This document shows, piece after piece, positions 29,798 through 37,343 of a stretch of DNA of 64,000 nt (its first letter is position 1; each line of letters begins with the position of its first letter). The notes beneath the pieces are model-generated. The model was not told the origin of the DNA. It saw only the letters and a program-made list of their open reading frames with translations, and ran no database searches. The position numbers and the translations under genes were made by a program. Source of the DNA: Ferrimonas balearica (lineage in GTDB: Bacteria > Pseudomonadota > Gammaproteobacteria > Enterobacterales > Shewanellaceae); contig NZ_JAHVHW010000012.1 of the NCBI RefSeq assembly GCF_019802055.1, forward strand, positions 1-64,000, in the 5' to 3' direction.

Positions 29798-31012
29798 TCA
29801 GGCCAACTGAGGCGTCAGCATGGGTCGCTCCACCGGCTTGGCATTGATGGGCAGGTGCAGCACCGCCGCAATCAGCGCCATTGCCACGGTCAGCCACCAG
29901 ATGGGGGTGTAGCTGCCGGTCGCGTCGTAGATGCGACCGCCAAACCAGGCCCCCAGGAAGCTGCCCACCTGGTGAGTGAAGAACACCAGACCATAGAGGG
30001 TTGCCAGGTAACGGGGACCAAAAATCTGCCGCACCAGACCGGAGGTCAGGGGTACCGTGCCGAGCCAGCAGAAGCCGATGGCGGCGCCAAATACCGTGGC
30101 GCTGTGGGTGCTGATGGGGAACATCACAAAGGCCGCAATCACCGCAGCCCGCAGCACATAAAGGGCAAACATCACATGGCGCTTGTCGTAGCGGTCACCC
30201 ATCATGCCCCAGAAATAGGAGCCAAAGATGTTGAACACGCCCACATAGGCCAGCGCCATAGCAGCGGCGTTGCTGGGCAGGCCCAGATCAGCCAGGTAGC
30301 TGGGCAGATGGGTGGCGATAAACATCACGTGAAAACCGCAGACGAAGAAGCCCAGGTGGATCAGCCAGTAGCCGGGATGGCGGAACGCTTCCGCCAAAGC
30401 CTGCTTCAGCGATTGTTCCGGGGCGTCGGTCGCGTTGCTGACGTTGGAAACGGGCATTCGCATAAAGGCGCCAAACGCCATGATCAGGGTGCAGCCGATG
30501 GCAAAGATCTGCAGCGCGGTTTGCCAGCCAAAGTCGGTCAGCAGGGTTTGCGCGCCGGGGATCATCGCAAACATGCCAAAGGAGCCAGCCGCGGTGGTCA
30601 ATCCGAACGCCTTGGCGGCGTGTTCGGCCGGGACCACGCGAGCGACGGCACCCAGCACAATCACGTAGCTGGTGGCGGAGAGGCCCAAGCCAACCAGAGC
30701 CCCCAGAGTCAGGTAGAGCCACTCAGGCTGAGCGGCCACGGAGGTTAATGCCAGACCGGTGCCGTAAGCCAGACCACCGAAGACGATCACACGTCGGGGA
30801 CCAAAGCGGTCTGCTGCCATACCGACAAAGGGCTGAAACAGGCCGAACAGCAGGTTCTGCAGAGCGATGGCCAGACTGAAAAACTCCCGGCCCACTTCGA
30901 AGCTGGTGCTGATCGGTGCCATAAACAGGCCAAAGGACTGACGGAACCCCAGGCTCAGGATCATGATGGCGATGCCCAGCCACACCAGGGCCGGATAACG
31001 ACGCAGGCTCAT
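29798..31012 (-). CDS. MFS transporter, monocarboxylate/oxalate-formate antiporter type
   Basis: A 12-helix inner-membrane transporter of 404 aa. FGLFMAPISTSFEVGREFFSLA and the loop MAADRFGPRRVIVFGG (motif A, residues 65-80) and the second-half equivalent MMGDRYDKRHVMFAL match the MFS fold. The N-terminal pattern resembles the oxalate/formate and monocarboxylate group. The substrate is not known. It starts as ATGA overlapping a 55-aa upstream ORF. Acrylate or propionate transport is an attractive idea given the nearby dddY operon, but an opposing regulator block separates them. Confidence 0.85.
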   Translation of the reverse strand: MSLRRYPALVWLGIAIMILSLGFRQSFGLFMAPISTSFEVGREFFSLAIALQNLLFGLFQPFVGMAADRFGPRRVIVFGGLAYGTGLALTSVAAQPEWLYLTLGALVGLGLSATSYVIVLGAVARVVPAEHAAKAFGLTTAAGSFGMFAMIPGAQTLLTDFGWQTALQIFAIGCTLIMAFGAFMRMPVSNVSNATDAPEQSLKQALAEAFRHPGYWLIHLGFFVCGFHVMFIATHLPSYLADLGLPSNAAAMALAYVGVFNIFGSYFWGMMGDRYDKRHVMFALYVLRAAVIAAFVMFPISTHSATVFGAAIGFCWLGTVPLTSGLVRQIFGPRYLATLYGLVFFTHQVGSFLGAWFGGRIYDATGSYTPIWWLTVAMALIAAVLHLPINAKPVERPMLTPQLA

Positions 31013-31176
31013 TGCTGTGCCTCCATCATGGTGTGACCACCCTGGTGGCAGCCGGCGTTAACGGCCTGACCCGCCAGGGCCTGCACCAGACGAGGAGAGT
31101 GGTGAAGGGTCAGCAGAGCCAGCGCCAGCAGGAGGCAGGGGCCGAGTAACTCTTTAAACAGTGTTGGGTGTTGCAT
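31009..31176 (-). CDS. Small ORF coupled to the MFS transporter (55 aa)
   Basis: An ORF beginning MQHPTLFKELLGPC and ending TMMEAQQ. One hydrophobic helix (about 9-24, rich in L and A) is followed by a polar tail with one Cys and several His. Its stop overlaps the transporter's ATG (CAATGA), so it may be a translated leader or a small subunit. The RBS is weak. No family is recognised. Confidence 0.5.
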   Translation of the reverse strand: MQHPTLFKELLGPCLLLALALLTLHHSPRLVQALAGQAVNAGCHQGGHTMMEAQQ

Positions 31177-31202
31177 GGTGTATCCAGTGTTTCAGGGGAA
31201 AT

Positions 31203-31232
31203 AAAAAACACCCCCCTCAGAGAGGGGGGTGT
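31203..31232 (-). terminator. Terminator of the lipoprotein gene
   Basis: Read on the minus strand, the stem ACACCCCCC/GGGGGGTGT ends in six T. It separates the nuclease-fold lipoprotein from the small ORF and MFS transporter. Confidence 0.85.
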
Positions 31233-31271
31233 CCTTGTAAATCGGTTACCGGCGTCTCCGCACCGGCGGCT

Positions 31272-31757
31272 TCAGGGGCACCAGTCGGTGCGCGCCTTCT
31301 GAGCGATGCCCTCGCTCAGCAGGGTTTGATCCAGCGGTTGGTCATCCAGCCAGATCCGGGCATTCAGCCCAAACTGTTTCGCCCGGCTCAGATCGGACAG
31401 TTCAATCTTCCGGGCTTGAGAGAGCAGTGTCTCAACCCGCTTGGCTGCCTCCGTGGCAGCCGCCGCTTCCTCCGGACACTGGCCTGGGAGCTGGGGCAGA
31501 TGGACGCCGGTCAGCGTGATGGGCAGATCGGCGCCAAACAGGGCAGGCCAGCCGGTCACATCGACCCGGACGCGGTCAGCCCGCTCAACCGCCACCACTC
31601 TGGCGACCAGGGTCCGCTCGCCAACGGCGATTTCGGGCGTCTCAGCGGTCTCCGGTTTGCTCGCCTCCGGCGGCGCATAGGGGCGATTAAACGTGGTGTT
31701 GGTCATGCTACAGGCGCTAAGCATGCCCAGCAGAACAAGCGGAATAAGCGGTTTCAT
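31272..31757 (-). CDS. Lipoprotein with a degenerate thermonuclease (SNase-like) fold
   Basis: A 161-aa lipoprotein: MKPLIPLVLLGMLSAC gives a type II signal with Cys16 as the lipidation site. Residues 50-155 follow the SNase pattern (LVARVVAVERADRVRV, LTGVHLP, C-PEEAAAATEAAKRVETLL, FGLNARIWLDDQPLDQTLLSEGIA). The residues expected for catalysis and Ca2+ in staphylococcal nuclease are not seen: a His replaces the Asp of VDxPE and no Arg precedes it. It may bind rather than cut. A longer in-frame reading would start within the TetR gene, so the ATG at 31757 is used. Confidence 0.7.
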   Translation of the reverse strand: MKPLIPLVLLGMLSACSMTNTTFNRPYAPPEASKPETAETPEIAVGERTLVARVVAVERADRVRVDVTGWPALFGADLPITLTGVHLPQLPGQCPEEAAAATEAAKRVETLLSQARKIELSDLSRAKQFGLNARIWLDDQPLDQTLLSEGIAQKARTDWCP

Positions 31758-31828
31758 CGGCGGTTGGGCTCCACAAACAGTGTTGCTGGTTATACCACAA
31801 CTTAGCGCCTGATGATGTCCCGGTGTCC

Positions 31829-32494
31829 CTAAGCCAGAGCACGTAATCGGGCGGGTTCGCACTCCTCCCGCCACTGTGCCAGTTTGTCCCGGATCTGAGC
31901 CAGCGAAGGCCCACGCCGATCCGAGCGCCCCATCAGCTGACACAGTCCGTAAGCGTACTGGTCATAGAGGGCCGGGTCCTCCGCGCAGCGCTCGTCATCG
32001 TCACACTGGATCAACGACCCGCGGATGTAGCTGCCAACCAGGGCAACCCGGTCAAAGGCGCGATCCTCACTCAACGCCGAAACCCACTGACGATAGGCAT
32101 CGTTATGGGCCCGGTGGGCCTGTGTGTAGGCATCCCGATGTTGTGAGGAGCCTGCAGCCAGCACGTCCGGGTTGGGCATCAGCCGTTGCAGCACAAAGCG
32201 TTGGTGATGGCGCTGATCCCACAGCAGCCAGCACTGATGCAGCAGAAAGGCGTCCAGCGGTGAACTGGCCTCGTTGGCCAGAAGTTCGGCCTGCTCCAGG
32301 CTGCGCGTCCAGCGATGCCGGCACAGCGCCAGGATCAGATCCGCTTCCTGAGGGTAGTGGTTATAGATGGTGCCGCGACTGATGCCGCTGGGACCCACCA
32401 GATGGGAGCGCCGCAGGGTGAAGCTCTTCTCTCCCTCCAGCAGTCGCTCCGCCACTTGTGCCAGGTATCGGTCTCGCTTATTCCAGTCACCCAT
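31829..32494 (-). CDS. TetR-family transcriptional regulator
   Basis: A 221-aa protein with an N-terminal TetR helix-turn-helix (residues about 24-50, LRRSHLVGPSGISRGTIYNHYPQEADL) and a helical ligand-binding domain. The ligand is unknown. It lies 71 bp before the lipoprotein gene on the same strand and is divergent from the LysR gene across 119 bp, so the two regulators may share control sites. Confidence 0.9.
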   Translation of the reverse strand: MGDWNKRDRYLAQVAERLLEGEKSFTLRRSHLVGPSGISRGTIYNHYPQEADLILALCRHRWTRSLEQAELLANEASSPLDAFLLHQCWLLWDQRHHQRFVLQRLMPNPDVLAAGSSQHRDAYTQAHRAHNDAYRQWVSALSEDRAFDRVALVGSYIRGSLIQCDDDERCAEDPALYDQYAYGLCQLMGRSDRRGPSLAQIRDKLAQWREECEPARLRALA

Positions 32495-32613
32495 CGTATT
32501 TTGCCTCTGACTCAGTCGCCATCACTGTCCTTGCTCACGTTTCCAGCATAGTGACGCGCCGAAAAGGGGTAAATCGAGTTATTCTCATAGCCCTATTTCC
32601 TGAGTTAATACCC

Positions 32614-33474
32614 ATGCTGAAAATTGAGCTGTTAGAGAGTTTCATCGCCATCGCTGAACTGGGCAGTCTGTCCAGGGCTGCCGAGCGCCTGTGCCGCACG
32701 CAGTCTGCGGTCAGCCTGCAGCTGAAGCGGTTGGAAGAGGCGGTGGGACAACAGCTGCTGAATCGTGACCATAAAGGGGTCAGTCTGACAGCCAGTGGTG
32801 AACGGTTGCTTTCTTATGCTCGTCAGATGGTGAAACTGAACCAGGAAGCGCTGAACGAATTGAGCCAGGAGCCGGAGCGGGAGGTGATCCGCCTGGGCCT
32901 GCCGACGGACTACGTGGTGCGTTATCTCAGCACTTCGCTGCTGGAGTTTATCCGCGAGTTCACCGCCATCGAGCTGGTGCTGGATACCGACGTCAGCGGC
33001 AACCTCTATCGCCGCCTGGAGCAGGGGGAGCTGGATCTGGTGATCGGCACCCATTGGGAGCCTCAGCCCAACGCGGAGATCCTGGTGGAGCGTCGTTTTC
33101 ATTGGGTCGGAAAAAAGGGCGGCAGTGCCGTCACGCGCCGGCCTATTCCGCTGGCGCTCTACCCGGAAAACTGTCCCATCCGTGCTCAGGTGTTTGCCCA
33201 CCACCACCTGAACATGACACCGGTTCGGGCGGTGCTTTCCACCCCCTCACCGGAGGCTATCTGCCTGGCGGTGGAGAACGATCTGGCCATCGCGCCCATC
33301 GCCGACTTCCGCATCCGCGACACCATGGATGTGCTCGACCCAGAAGAGAACGGGCTGCCCCGTCTGCCCGCCTTTAATGAAGCGGTTTACCTGGGTAAGA
33401 CCGAGCCCACGCCCACCATCCATCAGCTGATTGAGCTGTTGAGAACGCACCGGCAGGCGATTGTTGGCGAATAA
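32614..33474 (+). CDS. LysR-family transcriptional regulator
   Basis: A 286-aa LTTR. The winged HTH is at 1-60 (LLESFIAIAELGSLSRAAERLCRTQSAVSLQLKRLEEAVG) and the periplasmic-binding-like effector domain at about 90-280. The start is MLKIELL at 32614; an upstream in-frame extension lacks LysR similarity and overlaps the TetR gene. It is convergent with the ardA-ardB-dddY operon and ends at their shared terminator. Control of dddY genes by LysR proteins is known elsewhere, so it is a candidate acrylate or DMSP sensor by context only. Confidence 0.92.
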   Translation: MLKIELLESFIAIAELGSLSRAAERLCRTQSAVSLQLKRLEEAVGQQLLNRDHKGVSLTASGERLLSYARQMVKLNQEALNELSQEPEREVIRLGLPTDYVVRYLSTSLLEFIREFTAIELVLDTDVSGNLYRRLEQGELDLVIGTHWEPQPNAEILVERRFHWVGKKGGSAVTRRPIPLALYPENCPIRAQVFAHHHLNMTPVRAVLSTPSPEAICLAVENDLAIAPIADFRIRDTMDVLDPEENGLPRLPAFNEAVYLGKTEPTPTIHQLIELLRTHRQAIVGE

Positions 33475-33501
33475 AAAACGGCGCCCCAGGGCGCCGTTTT
33501 T
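33473..33501. terminator. Bidirectional terminator between lysR and dddY
   Basis: The hairpin ACGGCGCCC ca GGGCGCCGT has A and T tails on both sides. It ends the LysR gene and the minus-strand dddY operon. Confidence 0.93.
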
Positions 33502-33513
33502 GTTACTGCCGAT

Positions 33514-34770
33514 TCAGTACTTCGCTTTGGTCAGATCGCAACGGATCGCTTCTCCCCGCATTGCCGGGGTATCCGGGCGAGCCGACGATTCGCACAACCG
33601 GGTGGTGCCGTAGTCGTTGCGCTTGTCGTGGGCGTTGGAGCGGGCCCATACGGTCACAATTGCTTTCTCTTCCGGGTTGGCGTGGCAGTCTGCACCGTTG
33701 TAGTTAAAGGCGTGGATGGTGTTCTGATGGAAGTAGACCAGGTCATCCTTGTGCGGCGAGGTGGCGGTCCAGAACATCGCTTCGTTATCCATTCCCGCAT
33801 CAAACTCCACTTCCCGCAGGGTGTCGGTTTCGCTCAGAGTTTTCACCAACGGGCTGTTTTCCCGGATGGCAAAGTTCTGGAACTCATCGGCGCAGGCGGG
33901 CTCCCGGATGGTGTAGTAGATCTCGGAGATGGCGTGGTTGTGGTAGGGGTAGAAGGAGTCGATGCGCTGGGCCACCATGCCCACCTCTGCTCCCACTTTC
34001 TCGCCATTGATCTCGTCGATCCGCAGCAGGCCCCAATGGCCAAACACCTCGGCATAGGCATAGCTGCCGCGGGTCTTGGCAAAGTTGCGCTGGTTGCGCT
34101 CGCTCTCCTCAGCGTACATGGGGAACCAGCCCACCGAGGCCCAGAGGTTGGGTAGGGCGTTGGCACTGACATCGAAGGGGAAGGCCGCAGGCATCACCAG
34201 GTCATCGCCAGTCACCATCTTGGCAAAGTGCTTGGTGAAATCGCGGCCATAGGCCTGGACTTCCGGGTCACTGACCTTCTCCTTAAAGAAGGCATCAAAT
34301 GTAGTGCGATTCAGCCACTGGGCAACCGGGGAGTTGGCCTCCAGCTCGCCACCGGGACTGTAGATCCAATCCACGTTCTCCCGGGCGCCAAAGCAGGCTT
34401 TGGCCTTGTCTGGGTTATTAATCACGGCATAGATGTGCTTCACCATCAGCTGCATATCGCGCTGATCCATGATGCACTGGTATTGCGGTCCCTGGAGGTC
34501 ATGGGTGTTGGTTTCCACCATGCTCCGGTCGGAGTTGCGGCAGTGGCCGTCACTGGTGCTGAGGGCGATGGCATAGCCCTTAAGGTAGGTCAAAGTCTCC
34601 TGCCAGAGCAGGTCGACATATTGTTGCTCCTCCGCGCTGTATTGGGCGGGCGCCTCCAGACAGGTGAAGGTGGCATTCTCAATCTCGTTGCTGTCGAGAA
34701 AGTCGGGAAGGGGCGCAGAAAAAGCGGCAGGACTGCACAGCAGAGCAGTCAGCAAAAGGGGTTTGTTCAT
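33514..34770 (-). CDS. dddY: Periplasmic DMSP lyase DddY
   Basis: Predicted to cleave dimethylsulfoniopropionate to dimethyl sulfide and acrylate in the periplasm. The 418-aa protein has a signal peptide (cut near AAFSA, residue 19), a helical N-terminal part rich in Cys, and a cupin core. That core carries YPYHNHAISEIYYTI (His277, His279, Glu283, Tyr285) and FHQNTIHAF (His348, His353). The H-x3-E-x-Y pattern and later His are the metal and catalytic motif of cupin-type DMSP lyases, and the size plus export fits DddY rather than the short DddL, DddQ or DddW. The ATG at 34770 begins the signal peptide. It is the last gene of the ardA-ardB-dddY operon. Confidence 0.85.
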   Translation of the reverse strand: MNKPLLLTALLCSPAAFSAPLPDFLDSNEIENATFTCLEAPAQYSAEEQQYVDLLWQETLTYLKGYAIALSTSDGHCRNSDRSMVETNTHDLQGPQYQCIMDQRDMQLMVKHIYAVINNPDKAKACFGARENVDWIYSPGGELEANSPVAQWLNRTTFDAFFKEKVSDPEVQAYGRDFTKHFAKMVTGDDLVMPAAFPFDVSANALPNLWASVGWFPMYAEESERNQRNFAKTRGSYAYAEVFGHWGLLRIDEINGEKVGAEVGMVAQRIDSFYPYHNHAISEIYYTIREPACADEFQNFAIRENSPLVKTLSETDTLREVEFDAGMDNEAMFWTATSPHKDDLVYFHQNTIHAFNYNGADCHANPEEKAIVTVWARSNAHDKRNDYGTTRLCESSARPDTPAMRGEAIRCDLTKAKY

Positions 34771-34875
34771 AAGGCCATCCGTACGGCAAAAACGGTGGGG
34801 TTGTGAAAGGTGGAGCCACACCGGCTGGCTCTGGGAGAGAGAGGGAAACGTCCGGTGTACTCCAGTTGTCAGATC

Positions 34876-34901
34876 AGGGCCCGCTGCAGGGCGCGGGCCC
34901 T
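34876..34901. other. Hairpin between the cytochrome gene and dddY
   Basis: A 9-bp perfect dyad AGGGCCCGC/GCGGGCCCT with an 8-nt loop lies 11 bp downstream of the ardB stop, in a 141-bp gap. In the operon's direction no T-run follows, so it should act as a processing or mRNA-protecting element, or a partial terminator, rather than a full stop. Confidence 0.6.
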
Positions 34902-34911
34902 TTTCCCTCAA

Positions 34912-35265
34912 TTACTGCTTATGAGCAGGGTACTTGAAGGTGTGGCACTGGTCGCACATCGGCGGCTTGGTGCCGTGCTCGGAGTGACACTCCACGCAGG
35001 GAATGTCTTTTCCGTAGTGCAGGTTGTTGTGCGGGTTTTGCCACTTGTCCTCTTCCGGGCGGGCGGTTTGCTGCGCCAGATCGTCCACATCGTGACAAGC
35101 CTGGCAGGCATCGTCTGCCGGATAGCCTTTGGGCGCGCCCTGGTGACAGGTCTTGCAGTCGAGGCCCGCTTCCTTGTGCCAGTCGCGGATTTCAAAAGCC
35201 TGAGCGGACAGGGTAACGGTGCCCAGCAGCAGGGTGGAAAGCATCAAAGTCATCGTGCGTTTCAT
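34912..35265 (-). CDS. ardB: Periplasmic tetraheme cytochrome c, probable ArdB-type electron donor
   Basis: A 117-aa protein with a signal peptide (cut near AQA) and four c-type heme sites: CKTCH, CQACH, CVECH and CDQCH. Additional histidines (DWHKE, NPHNNLHY, SEHGT) can act as distal ligands, as in the cytochrome domain of Shewanella flavocytochrome c3. AAGGGGG precedes the ATG at 35265; an in-frame TTG at 35271 is less likely. It begins 13 bp after the flavoprotein gene, so the pair probably forms a two-subunit reductase fed by a quinol dehydrogenase such as CymA (inference). Confidence 0.88.
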   Translation of the reverse strand: MKRTMTLMLSTLLLGTVTLSAQAFEIRDWHKEAGLDCKTCHQGAPKGYPADDACQACHDVDDLAQQTARPEEDKWQNPHNNLHYGKDIPCVECHSEHGTKPPMCDQCHTFKYPAHKQ

Positions 35266-35278
35266 GGTCAAATCCCCC

Positions 35279-36805
35279 TTACGCCTTGCCTGCTGCGACG
35301 GTACGAGCCGCAGTCATACCCATCACCATGCACTCCGGAATGGAGCAGCTGCCCAGTCGGCTGACGCCGTGGATGCCACCGGCCACTTCGCCTGCGGCCA
35401 GCAGCCCCTTGATCGGCTTGCCGGTCAGGGAGTCCTCTACCTGGGCCAACTGGTTCACCTTCACGCCGCCCTGGCAGTAGTGCACCTTGGGCCATAGACG
35501 AACCACCATAAAGGGCGCCTTGATGTGCTTGCCTTTGGCCTTGCCCATCGGCTTGCCAAACTGCTCATCCACACCACTGTCGACGTAGCGGTTGTACTCT
35601 TCGATCTGCGCTTGCAGCGGCTTCAGCGGAACGTCGAAATGCTTGGCCAACTGTTCCAGAGTGTCGAACTTCCAGCCCACACCGTACTTGAGCACCTTCT
35701 TGCAGTTCGGGTGCTGATCGGCGTCGTGATAGTGGGTGATCATCAGCGGCGGTACCGGTTTGCCTTCGGCATCACGGTTGGCCAGCTGGGCATCGGCACG
35801 GGTCTTACGGTCAGCGATCTCGTTCATAAAGCGCTGGCCGGTCATCCGGTTGATGGCGATGGAGTGGGGGAAGTTGAAGATAGAGTAGTTGGAGACGTAA
35901 CCGAACCCGCCCTCGTCCGGAGAGGCCCAGGGGCCGGACTGAATGTGGGCCAGGTGAACCGGTACCGCACCGATGCGGAACATCTCCAGCATCGCTTCGC
36001 CGGTGGCGCCCTTGATGTTGGTGCAGCCTACGTCGGCGGTCAGGGTGGGGTCCTGAGCCATGCGCAGGGCGATGTTCTGGGAGAAACCGCCGGTGGCCAC
36101 CAGAACCGCTTTGTTCGCTTTGATCTTCAGAGTTTCGCCTTCGGAGACCTTGCGGTCGGCGTAGTAGCGGGTCTCAATGGTGACCCCCTCGATCTCACCC
36201 GCTTTACCGCGGATAAAGCCGCTCATCCGGCAGCGGTTGTTCATCTCCACGCCCAGTTTTACCGCCAGTTTGTACAGCGGCTGTGTGATGCCAGCGCCAC
36301 AGGCCACGGTGGTCTGGTAGGTGCGGGGGGCACTGTGGCCACCCAGTTGCTGCAGGTAGGGCAGGTACTCGGCCCCGGCATCGAAGGTCATCTGCAGTGC
36401 TTCGTTGGCGTGCTCAGCCACATGGCGCAGCAGCGCTTCATCGGCGATGCCACGGCCCGCTTTGAGCTGGTCGCCCACCATCCGCTCAATGGAATCCTCA
36501 ACGCCCTCTTTCTGCTGCATCGGTGAGTTGGGCACGGCAAACAGGCCGCCATTGATGGAGGAGTTGCCACCAAAGGTGGGCATCTGCTCGAAGATGGCGA
36601 CGGACTTGATGCCCTGACGTTTGGCCTCAATCGCTGCCGCCAGAGCCGCAAAGCCGGAGCCGATGATCACAAAGTCGTAGGTTTGGTCCCAGTGGGTGGA
36701 TTGGCCGGAAGCGGCCAGCCCGGGGGCGGCCACGGCAGCCAGGCCGGTCGCGCCAATACCCTGTAGTAGCTTGCGTCGGGTGTTGTTGATGGTGTGCTCA
36801 CTCAT
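35279..36805 (-). CDS. ardA: Periplasmic flavoprotein reductase of the fumarate reductase family, probable acrylate reductase
   Basis: A 508-aa FAD_binding_2 protein exported folded by the Tat system (NTRRKLLQGIGATG, residues 8-21). IIGSGFAALAAAIEAKRQG (about 46-64) is the FAD Rossmann motif. GGNSSINGG, FMNEIADRKTRAD and WPKVHYCQGGVKVN correspond to the active-site regions of flavocytochrome c fumarate reductases. Heme motifs are absent here and are provided by the next gene. Shewanella woodyi ArdAB is, to my knowledge, such a pair reducing acrylate. Linkage to dddY makes acrylate the likely substrate, though fumarate, methacrylate or urocanate reduction cannot be excluded. Confidence 0.8.
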   Translation of the reverse strand: MSEHTINNTRRKLLQGIGATGLAAVAAPGLAASGQSTHWDQTYDFVIIGSGFAALAAAIEAKRQGIKSVAIFEQMPTFGGNSSINGGLFAVPNSPMQQKEGVEDSIERMVGDQLKAGRGIADEALLRHVAEHANEALQMTFDAGAEYLPYLQQLGGHSAPRTYQTTVACGAGITQPLYKLAVKLGVEMNNRCRMSGFIRGKAGEIEGVTIETRYYADRKVSEGETLKIKANKAVLVATGGFSQNIALRMAQDPTLTADVGCTNIKGATGEAMLEMFRIGAVPVHLAHIQSGPWASPDEGGFGYVSNYSIFNFPHSIAINRMTGQRFMNEIADRKTRADAQLANRDAEGKPVPPLMITHYHDADQHPNCKKVLKYGVGWKFDTLEQLAKHFDVPLKPLQAQIEEYNRYVDSGVDEQFGKPMGKAKGKHIKAPFMVVRLWPKVHYCQGGVKVNQLAQVEDSLTGKPIKGLLAAGEVAGGIHGVSRLGSCSIPECMVMGMTAARTVAAGKA

Positions 36806-37088
36806 GGTGTGTACCTCGTAAGTCGGTTAGCCAGAGCAAGGTTAGGGTCGGAATGGATTCCAAACTGTGGGGGGCGAATAGAGTTCCCGAAATGTTTGAT
36901 TTTTATGATGAGATTGTTCGCAAGGTCAAAAAATGCGCCAAACTGGCCCGGGGCGCACAAACTGGAGAGCGAGGCAAAACCGGACCGGGTGCAAAGAAGG
37001 GGGCTGGCAAAAAAGAAAGGGTTTTCTGTCGGCGCGCATCCTGTGCGCTGGGGAGTGCCACTCAAGAGGCGCGGTAAACGGCCAAACG
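36806..37088. other. Leader region of the ardA operon
   Basis: A 283-bp stretch between ardA and the tRNA-Leu terminator. The half nearest ardA is AT-rich and includes TTTGATTTTTATGATGAG near 36897-36914. That holds one good FNR half site (TTGAT) and a poor second half, so anaerobic control is possible but not shown. The far half is purine-rich. No ORF with an RBS was found. Confidence 0.4.
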
Positions 37089-37120
37089 AAAAAGCCCCAG
37101 TCTTTCGACTGGGGCTTTTT
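37089..37120. terminator. Terminator of tRNA-Leu
   Basis: The hairpin AGCCCCAGTC tttc GACTGGGGCT lies between A5 and T5. It sits 8 bp past the tRNA 3' end on the minus strand. Confidence 0.93.
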
Positions 37121-37127
37121 CTGTATC

Positions 37128-37214
37128 TGGTACCGGGAGGGGGACTTGAACCCCCAAGGTGTCACCACCGGCGGATTTTGAATCCGCTGCGTCTACCAAT
37201 TCCGCCATCCCGGC
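37128..37214 (-). tRNA. tRNA-Leu(CAA)
   Basis: An 87-nt class II tRNA with encoded CCA. The acceptor GCCGGGA pairs with TCCCGGT (one G-T pair), the anticodon loop is TTCAAAA, there is a long variable arm (GGTGGTGACACC), and the T-loop is TTCAAGT. It has a clear promoter upstream and a terminator downstream. Confidence 0.97.
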
Positions 37215-37226
37215 TTAGGAGTGGGC

Positions 37227-37254
37227 ATTATATACCGAAGTCGTTGCACGGCAA
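37227..37254 (-). promoter_or_regulatory. Promoter of tRNA-Leu
   Basis: On the minus strand TTGCCG and a perfect TATAAT are separated by 16 bp. The -10 ends 12 bp before the mature tRNA 5' end, and a GC-rich discriminator (GCCC) follows. Confidence 0.8.
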
Positions 37255-37343
37255 GCCCAAATCGGTTGTTCGGGCATTTTCTGCGCACCGCTCGGCGGGG
37301 GCCTCTGGTACACTGCCGGACAGTGACGAGACAAGGAGTGAAG

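Noticed and set aside
29798-31012. Assigning the MFS transporter as the DMSP or acrylate carrier
   Set aside because: A terminator, a lipoprotein gene and two regulators separate it from the dddY operon, and the substrate cannot be read from sequence.
36897-36914. An FNR site upstream of ardA
   Set aside because: The first half site is good (TTGAT) but the second is poor (ATGAT for ATCAA), so it is not listed as a feature although anaerobic control would make sense.
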